From NCBI GenBank assembly GCA_035476575.1, contig DATILL010000109.1, positions 1 to 10,909 of the forward strand: a stretch of 10,909 nucleotides of DNA, read 5' to 3'. The notes below the pieces were generated by a model. It had not been told where the DNA came from and did not search any database. It saw only the letters and a program-made list of their open reading frames with translations. The position numbers and the translations under genes were made by a program. This DNA is from DATILL01 sp035476575. Lineage in GTDB: Bacteria > Actinomycetota > Actinomycetes > Mycobacteriales > JACQDL01. Shown here piece after piece: positions 1 through 5,990 of this stretch (within the stretch, counting starts at the first letter, position 1; every line of letters begins with the position of its first letter).

Positions 1-1
1 G

Positions 2-205
2 CAGCTGCCCGAACGCTGCCAACGGCTGCTCCGGGTCCTGATCGAGAACCCGCCGCTGTCCTACGACGAGGTGTCCGAGGCCCTGAGCATGCCCATCGGC
101 AGCATCGGCCCAACCCGGGCACGATGCCTGGACCGGCTACGAACAATGTATGAATCAACGGACATCCTGCCCCATCCGCGGCAGGCGGACGGGGGACAAC
201 GATGA
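2..205 (+). CDS. Sigma-70 family RNA polymerase sigma factor, C-terminal part (5' end outside window)
   Basis: The frame enters from the left edge and gives 67 residues before TGA at 203-205. The visible part has the form of sigma region 4, the helix-turn-helix that reads the -35 promoter element: LPERCQRLLRVL, then LSYDEVSEALSMPIGSIGPTRARCLDRL. The acidic SYDEVSEAL helix, the turn at SMPIGSI and the arginine-rich recognition helix fit ECF-like or short sigma factors of actinomycetes. Region 2 and the start codon are outside the window, so the subgroup cannot be given. The stop codon overlaps the next start codon (ATGA at 202-205), so the two genes are probably translationally coupled and act together. 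A short tail after the HTH (about 15 residues) shows no motif. Family assignment is confident; promoter targets are unknown. Confidence 0.85.
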   Translation, partial: QLPERCQRLLRVLIENPPLSYDEVSEALSMPIGSIGPTRARCLDRLRTMYESTDILPHPRQADGGQR

Positions 206-666
206 ACGAGCTCACCGACGACGAGACCCTGCTGCGCCGGCTGCGCACCGTCCTGGACGAGGTGGACCCCACCCCGGACCTGGTCATGCTGTCCGCCCGT
301 TCGGCCTTCTCGCTGCGCCGGCTGGACGCCGAGCTCGCCGAGCTGGTGCGCGACTCGTACGACCAACCGGTGGGCGCGGTGGCGGTCCGGGCGGCCGGCC
401 TGGCCGACGTACGAATGCTCTCCTTCGAGGTCGGCCCACTCTCGGTCGAGCTGCAGGTCACCGAGCGGGACGGCGCCCGCCAGCTTGTCGCGCACGTCAC
501 CGGGGTGACGCTGGCCAAGGCCATCCTGGAGTCGACAGACCTCCCGCGCGAGCTGGCCACCGACGACGGCGTGCTGGTGGCCGAGGAGGTCCCGACCGGC
601 CGGCTCCGGCTGCGGCTGTCCACTGTGGATGGCCCGACGTACGTGACGAGCTGGGTGCTGGTCTGA
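202..666 (+). CDS. 154-residue protein of unknown function, coupled to the sigma factor
   Basis: The ATG at 202 overlaps the sigma factor stop. The protein is soluble and acidic, with no signal peptide or membrane segment. Residues 1-55 look helical, with a heptad-like LRRLRTVLDEVDPTPDLVM stretch followed by SAFSLRRLDAELAELVRDSY. Residues 60-154 alternate as beta strands (VRMLSFEVGPLSVELQVTE, then VAEEVPTGRLRLRLSTVDG), suggesting a small beta-sandwich domain. I recall similar proteins lying directly after sigma factor genes in actinomycetes and near CHAT genes, but I know of no assigned function. The coupling suggests it modulates the sigma factor, for example as a cytoplasmic anti-sigma or co-regulator; this is inference. 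It lacks the HxxxCxxC zinc anti-sigma motif and has no cysteine at all. It could equally be a partner or substrate of the CHAT protease encoded nearby. Confidence 0.85.
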   Translation: MNELTDDETLLRRLRTVLDEVDPTPDLVMLSARSAFSLRRLDAELAELVRDSYDQPVGAVAVRAAGLADVRMLSFEVGPLSVELQVTERDGARQLVAHVTGVTLAKAILESTDLPRELATDDGVLVAEEVPTGRLRLRLSTVDGPTYVTSWVLV

Positions 667-708
667 CCGACCGCGCAGGATCCCACCGGCGTGCCGCCAA
701 GCGTTCGG

Positions 709-735
709 GCGCCCTGAGCTACTAGCTCAGGGCGC
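709..735 (+). terminator. Hairpin terminator after the sigma factor/154-aa gene pair
   Basis: A perfect 12-bp inverted repeat (GCGCCCTGAGCT at 709-720 and its complement at 724-735) with a 3-nt loop starts 42 bp after the stop codon at 666. There is no U-tract, which is common for actinomycete intrinsic terminators. It most likely ends the sigma factor operon. Confidence 0.6.
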
Positions 736-778
736 AGAACCTTGACGGCACCGGTACCCCGGTCGCTGGCGCTGCGCT

Positions 779-826
779 CGCAGGGTGCTGGAGTCGCAGG
801 GTGCTGGGGTCCCAGGTGCTAGGGAG
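779..826. repeat. Three imperfect 16-bp tandem repeats
   Basis: Two nearly identical 16-bp units, CGCAGGGTGCTGGAGT at 779-794 and CGCAGGGTGCTGGGGT at 795-810, are followed by a degraded third at 811-826 (CCCAGGTGCTAGGGAG). They lie between the two facing terminators, in the convergent gap between the 154-aa gene and the 41-aa peptide gene. No function is evident; replication slippage in a non-coding spacer is the simplest explanation. Confidence 0.6.
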
Positions 827-840
827 GCACAGCGGAAAGG

Positions 841-877
841 GCGAGGGCTCGACCGGATGACCCGGTCGAGCCCTCGC
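841..877 (-). terminator. Perfect 16-bp hairpin, terminator of the luxR/peptide unit (possibly bidirectional)
   Basis: GCGAGGGCTCGACCGG at 841-856 is exactly complementary to 862-877, with a 5-nt loop. It sits 12 bp beyond the stop of the minus-strand 41-aa peptide gene. On the minus strand the stem is followed by CCTTTCC, a weak pyrimidine tract. The position fits an intrinsic terminator for the minus-strand unit that also shields it from plus-strand read-through. Confidence 0.65.
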
Positions 878-889
878 TGTGTGAGCTGG

Positions 890-1015
890 TCAGCTAGCCG
901 GTGACTGGGCCGGCGTGGCGCCGTCCGGCTCGCTGGTCGGCTCAGCGGTGGTTGCCGGGTTGCTGGGCGAGTCCGGGCTCGTCGGCTCGTCCCACGGCTG
1001 GATCTTCGGTGGCAT
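890..1015 (-). CDS. 41-residue Pro/Ser/Thr-rich acidic peptide
   Basis: This is a short ORF with an ATG at 1013-1015, a strong ribosome binding site (GAGGGG at 1023-1028, 7-nt spacing) and TGA at 890-892. About 35 of its 40 sense codons end in G or C, the bias expected of a real gene here. The product starts MPPKIQPWDEPTSPDSPSNP and continues with low-complexity P/S/T/E/D repeats (AEPTSEPDG, TPAQSPAS at the C-terminus). It has no cysteine, signal peptide or membrane segment and only one lysine, at position 4. It begins 45 nt after the LuxR-type gene on the same strand and is followed by a strong terminator, so the two are probably co-transcribed. The function is unknown. The N-terminal KIQPWDEP block looks like the only part under sequence constraint. 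It could be a precursor or signalling peptide, or a substrate or partner of the neighbouring CHAT protein; all are inference. It lacks the C-terminal FxSxx signature of FxsA-type RiPP precursors. Confidence 0.7.
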   Translation of the reverse strand: MPPKIQPWDEPTSPDSPSNPATTAEPTSEPDGATPAQSPAS

Positions 1016-1060
1016 GTGCTTTCCCCTCGTGTGATCTTGCGGCGTGCGCCGGTGTGGCGA

Positions 1061-1702
1061 TCAGATCAGCCCCTGCCGCACCGCGAAGGCGACGGCGTGG
1101 GCACGGTTCCGTAGCTGGAAGCGCGAAACCAAGTCATGGATGGAGTTTTTGATGGTGCGCTCGGAGTAGGACAGCCGGCGCGCGATCTCGCGCGTGCTGT
1201 ACCCGTCCGCGATGAGCCGGAGCACGGTGAGCTCTCGCTGCGTGAGCCCGCCGAACCGGAGCCCGTGCGGCGCCGCCGGCCGGTTCGACCCGTTGCCGAC
1301 CTGCTGCAACAGCCTGCCCAGGAGGTCCGGCGGTAGGTGGCCGTCGCCGGTCGACGCGGCCCGGATCGCAGTGACCAGGCGCTCCGGAGTGGCCTCGGAC
1401 CGCCGTACGATCGCGGCGACACCCGCCTCGACCGCGCCCAGCACCGCGCTACCGTCGACGATGGCTGCTACCAGCACCACCCGTGCGTTCTCGTCGCGGA
1501 CGATGCCGCGGATCTCGCGCGCCGTATCCTCGTCAACGAGGTCGGCAACCAGCACGACGACGTCGGGACCGGCGACCGCACCAGAGGGAAGGACCTCAAG
1601 ATCGTGGTGATACCGAAGCTGGCTGGCGACCCCTGCTTCGGACACGGGGTCACCCCCACGTACCAGGACTCGGACCGGGCTGACCTTCACCGGAGTAGAC
1701 AT
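1061..1702 (-). CDS. NarL/LuxR-type transcriptional regulator with degenerate receiver domain
   Basis: The 213-residue product starts at ATG 1700-1702, chosen over upstream in-frame starts because AAGGGGGA (1707-1714) lies just before it and the protein then begins at the receiver fold. Residues about 10-115 have the alternating strand/helix pattern of a response-regulator receiver. The conserved acidic pair after the first strand is replaced by GG (16-17), no Asp sits clearly at the phosphoacceptor position (VVVLVADL, 48-55), the Thr/Ser is Ala (79-80) and the Lys is Arg (100-101). Residues 151-213 are a canonical LuxR C-terminal HTH (LTQRELTVLRLIADGYSTREIARRLSYSERTIKNSI). It therefore probably works without phosphorylation, as an orphan or ligand/partner-controlled regulator. 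It lies between the 41-aa peptide gene, same strand, and the divergent CHAT gene, whose promoter region it shares; control of both is likely but inferred. Confidence 0.92.
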   Translation of the reverse strand: MSTPVKVSPVRVLVRGGDPVSEAGVASQLRYHHDLEVLPSGAVAGPDVVVLVADLVDEDTAREIRGIVRDENARVVLVAAIVDGSAVLGAVEAGVAAIVRRSEATPERLVTAIRAASTGDGHLPPDLLGRLLQQVGNGSNRPAAPHGLRFGGLTQRELTVLRLIADGYSTREIARRLSYSERTIKNSIHDLVSRFQLRNRAHAVAFAVRQGLI

Positions 1703-1784
1703 CTGCTCCCCCTTGGACCGCAGCGACGCAGGAGAGAGGCCACGGCCGGCAAGTCTGATACACCTTTGGGCAGATCGGCACGGC
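1703..1784. promoter_or_regulatory. Divergent control region between luxR-type gene and CHAT gene
   Basis: The 82-bp gap between the two divergent starts must hold promoters for both. The minus-strand side contains the LuxR gene's ribosome site at 1707-1714. A TGATAC at 1756-1761 could be a -10 element for a short-leader CHAT transcript. I see no convincing -35 element and no clear operator palindrome, so the exact sites are undetermined. Confidence 0.35.
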
Positions 1785-4451
1785 GTGGATGACCCCGCCG
1801 CGCTGGCTGCCGAGGCGGAACGCTTGCTGGGGATCTCCCCGCGGGAGGCGGTCCAGGCGGCCGAGCAGGCCATCCGCGCGGCCCGTCGGGAGCACAACGC
1901 GAGCGTCGAGTCGCGGGCCCGGCGAACCATGGGCCGGGCACACAAGGAGCTGGGCGAGCTGCCGGAGGCGATCCGGTCACTGCGGCTGGCGGTGACCCGG
2001 GCCAAGGCCGCCGGCGACCTGCGCGCCGTCGCGGAGGCGGAGATCAGCCTGGCCTGGCTGCTGTTCGAGCGCGGCCAGACCGTACGGGCGCTGGCCCAGG
2101 CCGACCTGGCCGGCGACGCCCTGCACGGCGCGACGGACCTGCGGCTGCTCGGCCAGCGGGCCGCGCTGTACCAGCGGTCCGGCCGGTTCACCGAGGCGCT
2201 GGAGTGCTACAAGCAGGCGCTGCCGTTGGCCCGGGCCACCAACGCCGTGCTGGACGAGGCCCGGCTGCTGAACAACCGCGGCGTGCTCTACATCTGGGCC
2301 GGCCGGCTCGCCGAGGCCGAGGTAGACACCCTGCGGGCGGCCCAGCTCCACACCGAGCTCGGCCAGGAGGTGTACGCCGCCGACACGCGGTGGAACCTCG
2401 GCGTCATCGCCAGCCGGCGCGGCGACGTACCGGCCGCGCTGCGGGTGTTCGACGAGACCGAGGCGACGTACCGCAAGCACGACCTGCCCTTGGTCGAGCT
2501 GCTGGTCACCCGGGGCGAGCTGGAGCTGTCGGTTGGGTTGCTGCGGGAGGCCCGGGAGACCGCGGCGCAGGCGCTGTCGGAGACGGTGCGGGCCGGTCGG
2601 TCGATGCTGCAGGCGGAGGCGCTGCTGCTGGCCGCGCAGGCGTCGCTGGCCAGCGACGCCGCGGCTGCGGCGCTGGTCGCAGCGGGGGATGCGGCCCGGC
2701 TGTTCGGGCAGCAGAAACGGCCGGGCTGGGCGGCGCTGGCCCGCTACGTCGGGCTGCGCGCGGAGGAGCGGGCGGACCGGCCGGCCGGGACGCTGCGGCG
2801 GCGGGCGTTGCGGGTGGCGGCCGAGCTGGCCGCGGTCGGCTGGCGGGCGCAGGAGCTGGACGCCCGGCTGATCGCGGCCCGCAGTGCGCTGGACCGCGGG
2901 GACCGGTCGACCGCCCGGCGGGAGCTGGCCGCCGCCGCGACGGCCCGGACCACCGGGCCGCTGGACCTGCGGATCCGGGCGTGGTACGCCGAGGCGCTGC
3001 GCCGGCTGGCCGACGGCGAGCGGGCCAGCGCCGAGCGGGCGCTGATGTCGGGGATGAAGGTGCTGGACCAGCACCGGGGCATGCTCGGCGCCACCGAGCT
3101 GCGGGTGCACCTGGCCGGGCACGCCAGCGACGTGGCGATGCTGGGCATGTCGCTGGCGTTGGAGACCGGCTCGGCGCGCCGGTCGCTGGACTGGGCCGAG
3201 CGGTGGCGGGCGCGGGCGCTGTGGCACCCGATCCGGCCGCCACAGGACCCGGAGCTGGCCAAGGCGCTGGCCGAGCTGCGCCGGGTGACCGCCGAGGTGG
3301 AGGAGGCGCTGCTGGGCGAGTCCAGCGGCGGGCGGGCGGTGGCCCGGCTGCAGTCCCGCAAGGCCGCGATCGAGGAGCAGGTCCGGCGGCTGGCCCGACA
3401 CGAGGCCGGTTCGCTGTACGCCGGCCAGGCGAAGCCGCCCACGGTGCCGGCGCTGGCCGCCGCGCTGGGCGACCGGGTGCTGGTGGAGATCGTTCGGCTC
3501 CAGGACGACCTGGTCGCGGTGACGGTCCGCGACGGCGCGGCCCGGCTGCACCGGCTCGGCGACCTGCGTCAGGTCCGGCGCAACGTCGAGTCGCTGCTGT
3601 TCGCGCTGCGCCGGATGGCCCTGGGCCACGGCACAGCAGCCTCCCTGGCCGGCGCCAAGATCGCCGCCGAGCGGGCCGCCGCCCGGATCGACGAGGAGCT
3701 GCTCGGCCCGGTCGCCAAGGTCCTCGCCGACCGGCCGCTCGTGCTGATCCCGCCGGGTGAGCTGCAGGCGCTGCCCTGGTCGGTGCTGCCGCGCTGCCAG
3801 CGGGTCTCGGTCACGGTCGCGCTCTCCGCGGCGGTCTGGCTACGCGCCTCCACCGCCCCGACGGCCGCCGGCTCGCCCCCGGCCGTCGGCTCCGGGCCGG
3901 TGCTGCTGGTCGCCGGCCCCGGCCTGGAGGGCGCTACCCGCGAGATCGCCGAGCTGGCCCAAGCGTACGGCGCCGCGGTGCCGCTGACCGCCGGGCGGGC
4001 GACGGTCGAGCGGGTGCTGGCCGGCCTGGACGGCGCCGCGGTGGCACACATCGCCGCACACGGTCGGGTCCGTAGCGACAACCCGCTGTTCTCCGCGTTG
4101 GAGCTGGCTGACGGTCCCCTGACCGTCTACGACCTGGAGAGCCTGGACAGCGCACCGAGGCTGGTCTTGCTACCGGCCTGCCAGTCCGGGGTCGGGCAGG
4201 TGCTGGCCGGCGACGAGATGATGGGCCTGACCGCGGCCCTGTTCGCCCTCGGCACCCGCACCATCGTCGCCACCGTCATCCCGGTGCCGGACGAGGCCAC
4301 CCGACCCCTGATGCTCGCCCTGCACGACCGGCTCCGCCACGGCCTGCCACCGGCCGAAGCCCTCGCCCAGGCCCGCGCCGCCACTGTGGACCCCGACGAC
4401 CCATCGTCGGTGGCCACCGCGGCGGGGTTCGTCTGCTTCGGCGCGAGCTGA
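1785..4451 (+). CDS. TPR-CHAT protein (caspase-like cysteine protease)
   Basis: This 888-residue protein is counted from the GTG at 1785. A TTG at 1713 would add 24 residues but would overlap the divergent gene's ribosome site; neither start has a strong Shine-Dalgarno, so the start is uncertain. Residues about 5-430 are tandem helical hairpins of TPR type (for example GELPEAIRSLRLAVTRAKAAG, SGRFTEALECYKQALPLARA, AGRLAEAEVDTLRAAQLH). A charged helical linker follows at about 488-542. A CHAT domain spans about 565-888, with the catalytic His at 759 (HIAAHG) and Cys at 799 (LPACQSG), the dyad of clan CD caspase/separase-like peptidases; both are present, so activity is plausible. It is cytoplasmic, with no signal peptide or membrane segment. 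The TPR array probably senses or binds a partner and gates the protease. The substrate is unknown; candidates are the 154-aa protein, the 41-aa peptide or one of the regulators next door. Confidence 0.93.
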   Translation: MDDPAALAAEAERLLGISPREAVQAAEQAIRAARREHNASVESRARRTMGRAHKELGELPEAIRSLRLAVTRAKAAGDLRAVAEAEISLAWLLFERGQTVRALAQADLAGDALHGATDLRLLGQRAALYQRSGRFTEALECYKQALPLARATNAVLDEARLLNNRGVLYIWAGRLAEAEVDTLRAAQLHTELGQEVYAADTRWNLGVIASRRGDVPAALRVFDETEATYRKHDLPLVELLVTRGELELSVGLLREARETAAQALSETVRAGRSMLQAEALLLAAQASLASDAAAAALVAAGDAARLFGQQKRPGWAALARYVGLRAEERADRPAGTLRRRALRVAAELAAVGWRAQELDARLIAARSALDRGDRSTARRELAAAATARTTGPLDLRIRAWYAEALRRLADGERASAERALMSGMKVLDQHRGMLGATELRVHLAGHASDVAMLGMSLALETGSARRSLDWAERWRARALWHPIRPPQDPELAKALAELRRVTAEVEEALLGESSGGRAVARLQSRKAAIEEQVRRLARHEAGSLYAGQAKPPTVPALAAALGDRVLVEIVRLQDDLVAVTVRDGAARLHRLGDLRQVRRNVESLLFALRRMALGHGTAASLAGAKIAAERAAARIDEELLGPVAKVLADRPLVLIPPGELQALPWSVLPRCQRVSVTVALSAAVWLRASTAPTAAGSPPAVGSGPVLLVAGPGLEGATREIAELAQAYGAAVPLTAGRATVERVLAGLDGAAVAHIAAHGRVRSDNPLFSALELADGPLTVYDLESLDSAPRLVLLPACQSGVGQVLAGDEMMGLTAALFALGTRTIVATVIPVPDEATRPLMLALHDRLRHGLPPAEALAQARAATVDPDDPSSVATAAGFVCFGAS

Positions 4452-4486
4452 GGACGGCGGACGACCGTACCGGGCACCCGGCAGGC

Positions 4487-4532
4487 GAGAGAAAGCCGCG
4501 CCCCGGGATGCGGACCAGGGCACGGCTCTCTC
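4487..4532 (+). terminator. Hairpin terminator after the CHAT gene
   Basis: An inverted repeat (GAGAGA...GCCGCGCCC at 4487-4503, GGGCACGGCTCTCTC at 4518-4532) forms a long stem with a 2-nt bulge and one internal mismatch. It lies 35 bp after the CHAT stop codon. There is no U-tract. It probably ends the CHAT transcript. Confidence 0.5.
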
Positions 4533-4560
4533 GGTGATCAACCCCCCACAACAAGCGCCT

Positions 4561-4600
4561 GGGTCCGGGTGGATGACCCCCAAGCAACCCACCCGGACCC
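4561..4600. terminator. Second strong hairpin after the CHAT gene (possible terminator)
   Basis: GGGTCCGGGTGG at 4561-4572 is perfectly complementary to 4589-4600, a 12-bp GC-rich stem around a 16-nt loop. It lies 28 bp beyond the first terminator-like stem, so it may serve as a back-up terminator. No T-rich tail follows immediately (the next bases are TCGGCC). Confidence 0.4.
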
Positions 4601-4694
4601 TCGGCCGGACACAACGTTTTGGCGGAGAAGCGGTACGTCCCCCCGACGGCCCCGCCTCACGATCCACCAACCGGCGTAGTGCCCGCTCCCCCCA

Positions 4695-4755
4695 AGTGAC
4701 CAGACATCGAAGGCCCCTCCGCGCCCCCGCGCGGCTTCAACGTGGTTTGGTCACT
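4695..4755 (+). ncRNA. Candidate structured RNA element (nested hairpin)
   Basis: An outer 11-bp stem pairs AGTGACCAGAC (4695-4705) with GTTTGGTCACT (4745-4755), including one G-U wobble that favours the plus-strand RNA. Inside, GAAG (4709-4712) pairs with CTTC (4735-4738), and CCGCGC (4719-4724) pairs with GCGCGG (4729-4734) around a CCCC loop. It matches no riboswitch class I recognise. It could be part of a leader, a small RNA or merely a terminator; no promoter was identified. Confidence 0.3.
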
Positions 4756-5009
4756 CAGCAGAGCATCGCGGCCGGGGCGGTGATACATCTCCCCGAAAAC
4801 TTCTTCTCGGGCCCGGCGCCGCGTGCCGGGACGGCGCTGGCGGCCGCCGACCAGGCCGGTTCGTCTGTCCGCCAGCGCGCTCAACCGGCCGGTCTGGCCC
4901 TCCGACCACCCGGCTGACCTGCTCTGTTGGAGCATTTCCAGGACAACGGGTGGCCTCTGATGCTCTACTCAGCAGACCGACGGCCCAGCCTGACCCGGAC
5001 TCGTCGGGA

Positions 5010-5033
5010 AGCTTCAGTCGGGGAGCTTCAGTC
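5010..5033 (+). repeat. 10-bp direct repeat in the bldC-like leader
   Basis: AGCTTCAGTC occurs at 5010-5019 and again at 5024-5033, a 14-bp period, just before the ribosome site GGGGGA (5040-5045). Its position next to the start suggests a possible regulator-binding or translational control element, though a 10-bp repeat could be chance. Confidence 0.35.
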
Positions 5034-5048
5034 ACACAAGGGGGACGG

Positions 5049-5258
5049 ATGGACCCACGCGAGCGCCTGCTCACCCCGGGCGAGGTGGCCGCGCTGTTCC
5101 GCGTCGACCCGAAGACGGTCACCCGTTGGGCCGCTGCCGGACGAATTCACAGCATCCGCACACCCGGCGGGCATCGCCGCTTCCTAGAATCCGAGGTACG
5201 AGCCTTGTTGGAACAACTGTCGGGTGAGGGTCACGGGCACGCGGCGCACGATCACTGA
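5049..5258 (+). CDS. bldC: BldC-type MerR-like DNA-binding regulator
   Basis: The 69-residue protein starts at ATG 5049, preceded by GGGGGA with a 3-nt gap; an in-frame ATG at 4950 would add 33 unstructured residues absent from the family. Residues 6-54 form the single winged-helix domain of BldC: LLTPGEVAALFRVDPKTVTRWAAAGRIHSIRTPGGHRRFLESEVRALLEQL. The DPKTVTRWA recognition helix and the RTxGGHRRF wing are nearly identical to Streptomyces BldC, which is about 68 residues and controls the timing of development by binding direct repeats cooperatively. The C-terminal tail GEGHGHAAHDH is His-rich, unlike the Streptomyces tail. It is convergent with ubiX, and the two stop regions overlap by 7 bp. 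The long upstream region suggests complex control of expression. Family assignment is firm; targets in this organism are unknown. Confidence 0.93.
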   Translation: MDPRERLLTPGEVAALFRVDPKTVTRWAAAGRIHSIRTPGGHRRFLESEVRALLEQLSGEGHGHAAHDH

Positions 5259-5887
5259 GCATCCGGCCGGGCCGCGCCGAGCTGGCCGGTCCACCGTTTG
5301 ATCAGATCGTGCTCGACGGCCAGCACATCGAGCACCTTCGCGGCCACGAAATCGACGAGCTGACGCACGTCGGTCGCGCCCGCGTAGAAGCCCGGGCTGG
5401 CCGGGAGCACCACCGCACCAGCGTCATGCAGGCCAAGCAAGTGCACCAGGGTGCCCCGCGACAGCGGGGTCTCCCTGGGCACGACGACGAGCGGTCGACG
5501 TTCCTTCAACGTCACGTCGGCGGCGCGCTGGAGCAGGTCCTTGGACAGGCCCAGCGCGATGCCGGCCACCGCGGCTGTGCTCGCCGGTACGACGACCATG
5601 CCGCGGGCCGGGTAGGACCCGCTGGACGGGCCGGCCGCGAAGTCGCCGGCCGTCCAGTACTCCACGTCGGCCGTGGCCAGGTCGCGATCGAGCCACCGCG
5701 CCAGGTCGTCCTTCCAGTGCGTGTCCCGGAAGCTGATCCCGGTCTCGTCCAGGATGGTCAGCCGGGCGGCCCGGGAGACGATCACGTCCACCGGCAGGCC
5801 GGCCGCCAGCAGGCCGCCGATGACCGCACGGGCGTATGGAGTGCCGGACGCACCGGACACGCCGACCACCCACGGCCGGCGGGTCAC
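5252..5887 (-). CDS. ubiX: UbiX/Pad-family flavin prenyltransferase
   Basis: The 211-residue product starts at GTG 5887, with a GGGGGG-type ribosome site just upstream. UbiX enzymes join a dimethylallyl group to reduced FMN to make prenyl-FMN, the cofactor of UbiD decarboxylases; in the futalosine menaquinone route the paralogue is called MqnM. Family signs are the N-terminal FMN-binding VGVSGASGTPYA (8-19), then PASTAAVAGIALGLSKDLLQRAADVTLKERRPLVVVPRETPLS (101-143) with the conserved K/R/E residues, and the PASPGFY segment (162-168). The length is close to the family norm (about 190-210). It is the last gene of the ubiD-ubiA-ubiX operon, 103 bp after ubiA; that gap contains a 62-bp palindromic element. 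Its stop lies inside the end of the convergent bldC-like gene. Confidence 0.93.
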   Translation of the reverse strand: MTRRPWVVGVSGASGTPYARAVIGGLLAAGLPVDVIVSRAARLTILDETGISFRDTHWKDDLARWLDRDLATADVEYWTAGDFAAGPSSGSYPARGMVVVPASTAAVAGIALGLSKDLLQRAADVTLKERRPLVVVPRETPLSRGTLVHLLGLHDAGAVVLPASPGFYAGATDVRQLVDFVAAKVLDVLAVEHDLIKRWTGQLGAARPDAQ

Positions 5888-5903
5888 CTTGCCCCCCCAC
5901 TCC

Positions 5904-5965
5904 GACGATCATCGAGCTTGTGGGGCCGTTGGAGATCAACTGACCCCAACAGGTCGATGATCGTC
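5904..5965. repeat. 62-bp palindromic element, copy A (ubiA-ubiX gap)
   Basis: Perfect 12-bp outer arms (GACGATCATCGA at 5904-5915, TCGATGATCGTC at 5954-5965) enclose a partly paired centre with GTTG/CAAC. About 49 of 62 positions match the reverse complement of copy B at 6876-6937. It lies between the ubiA stop and the ubiX start, so both genes' transcript would carry the hairpin. It resembles the REP/MITE-like intergenic palindromes of actinomycetes. Confidence 0.7.
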
Positions 5966-5990
5966 ACGGGTCTGGGAACAGGCACGGGTG

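Larger units (their letters stand above)
4533..5048. other. Gene-free region rich in hairpins, upstream of bldC-like gene
   Basis: No reading frame here has a credible ribosome site with matching domain content; the ORFs present are low-complexity Pro/Arg/Gly translations. The region holds a 12-bp stem at 4561-4600, a nested fold at 4695-4755 and two mutually exclusive stems at 4834-4890, and ends in the leader of the bldC-like gene. It may contain a non-coding RNA or long 5' leader. Confidence 0.5.

Noticed and set aside
890..1015. FxsA-type RiPP precursor
   Set aside because: The C-terminus is SPAS, not FxSxx, and no radical SAM gene is nearby.
1061..2191. A 376-residue version of the LuxR-type regulator
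   Set aside because: The extra N-terminal 163 residues are Ser/Arg/Ala-rich translation antisense to the CHAT gene; the ribosome site at 1707-1714 and the receiver fold support ATG 1702.
1977..3629. A 550-codon open frame on the minus strand, antisense to the CHAT gene
   Set aside because: It is a Pro/Arg/Gln/Gly-rich low-complexity translation typical of the opposite strand of a GC-rich gene, with no motif, and it overlaps a gene with clear TPR and CHAT domains.
2204..3760. A 518-codon open frame on the plus strand inside the CHAT gene
   Set aside because: The product is a Gly/Arg/Ala/Pro-rich shadow in the wrong frame, without any domain.
4534..4917. A 127-codon plus-strand protein after the CHAT gene
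   Set aside because: No ribosome site, low-complexity composition, and it runs through four strong hairpin-forming segments.
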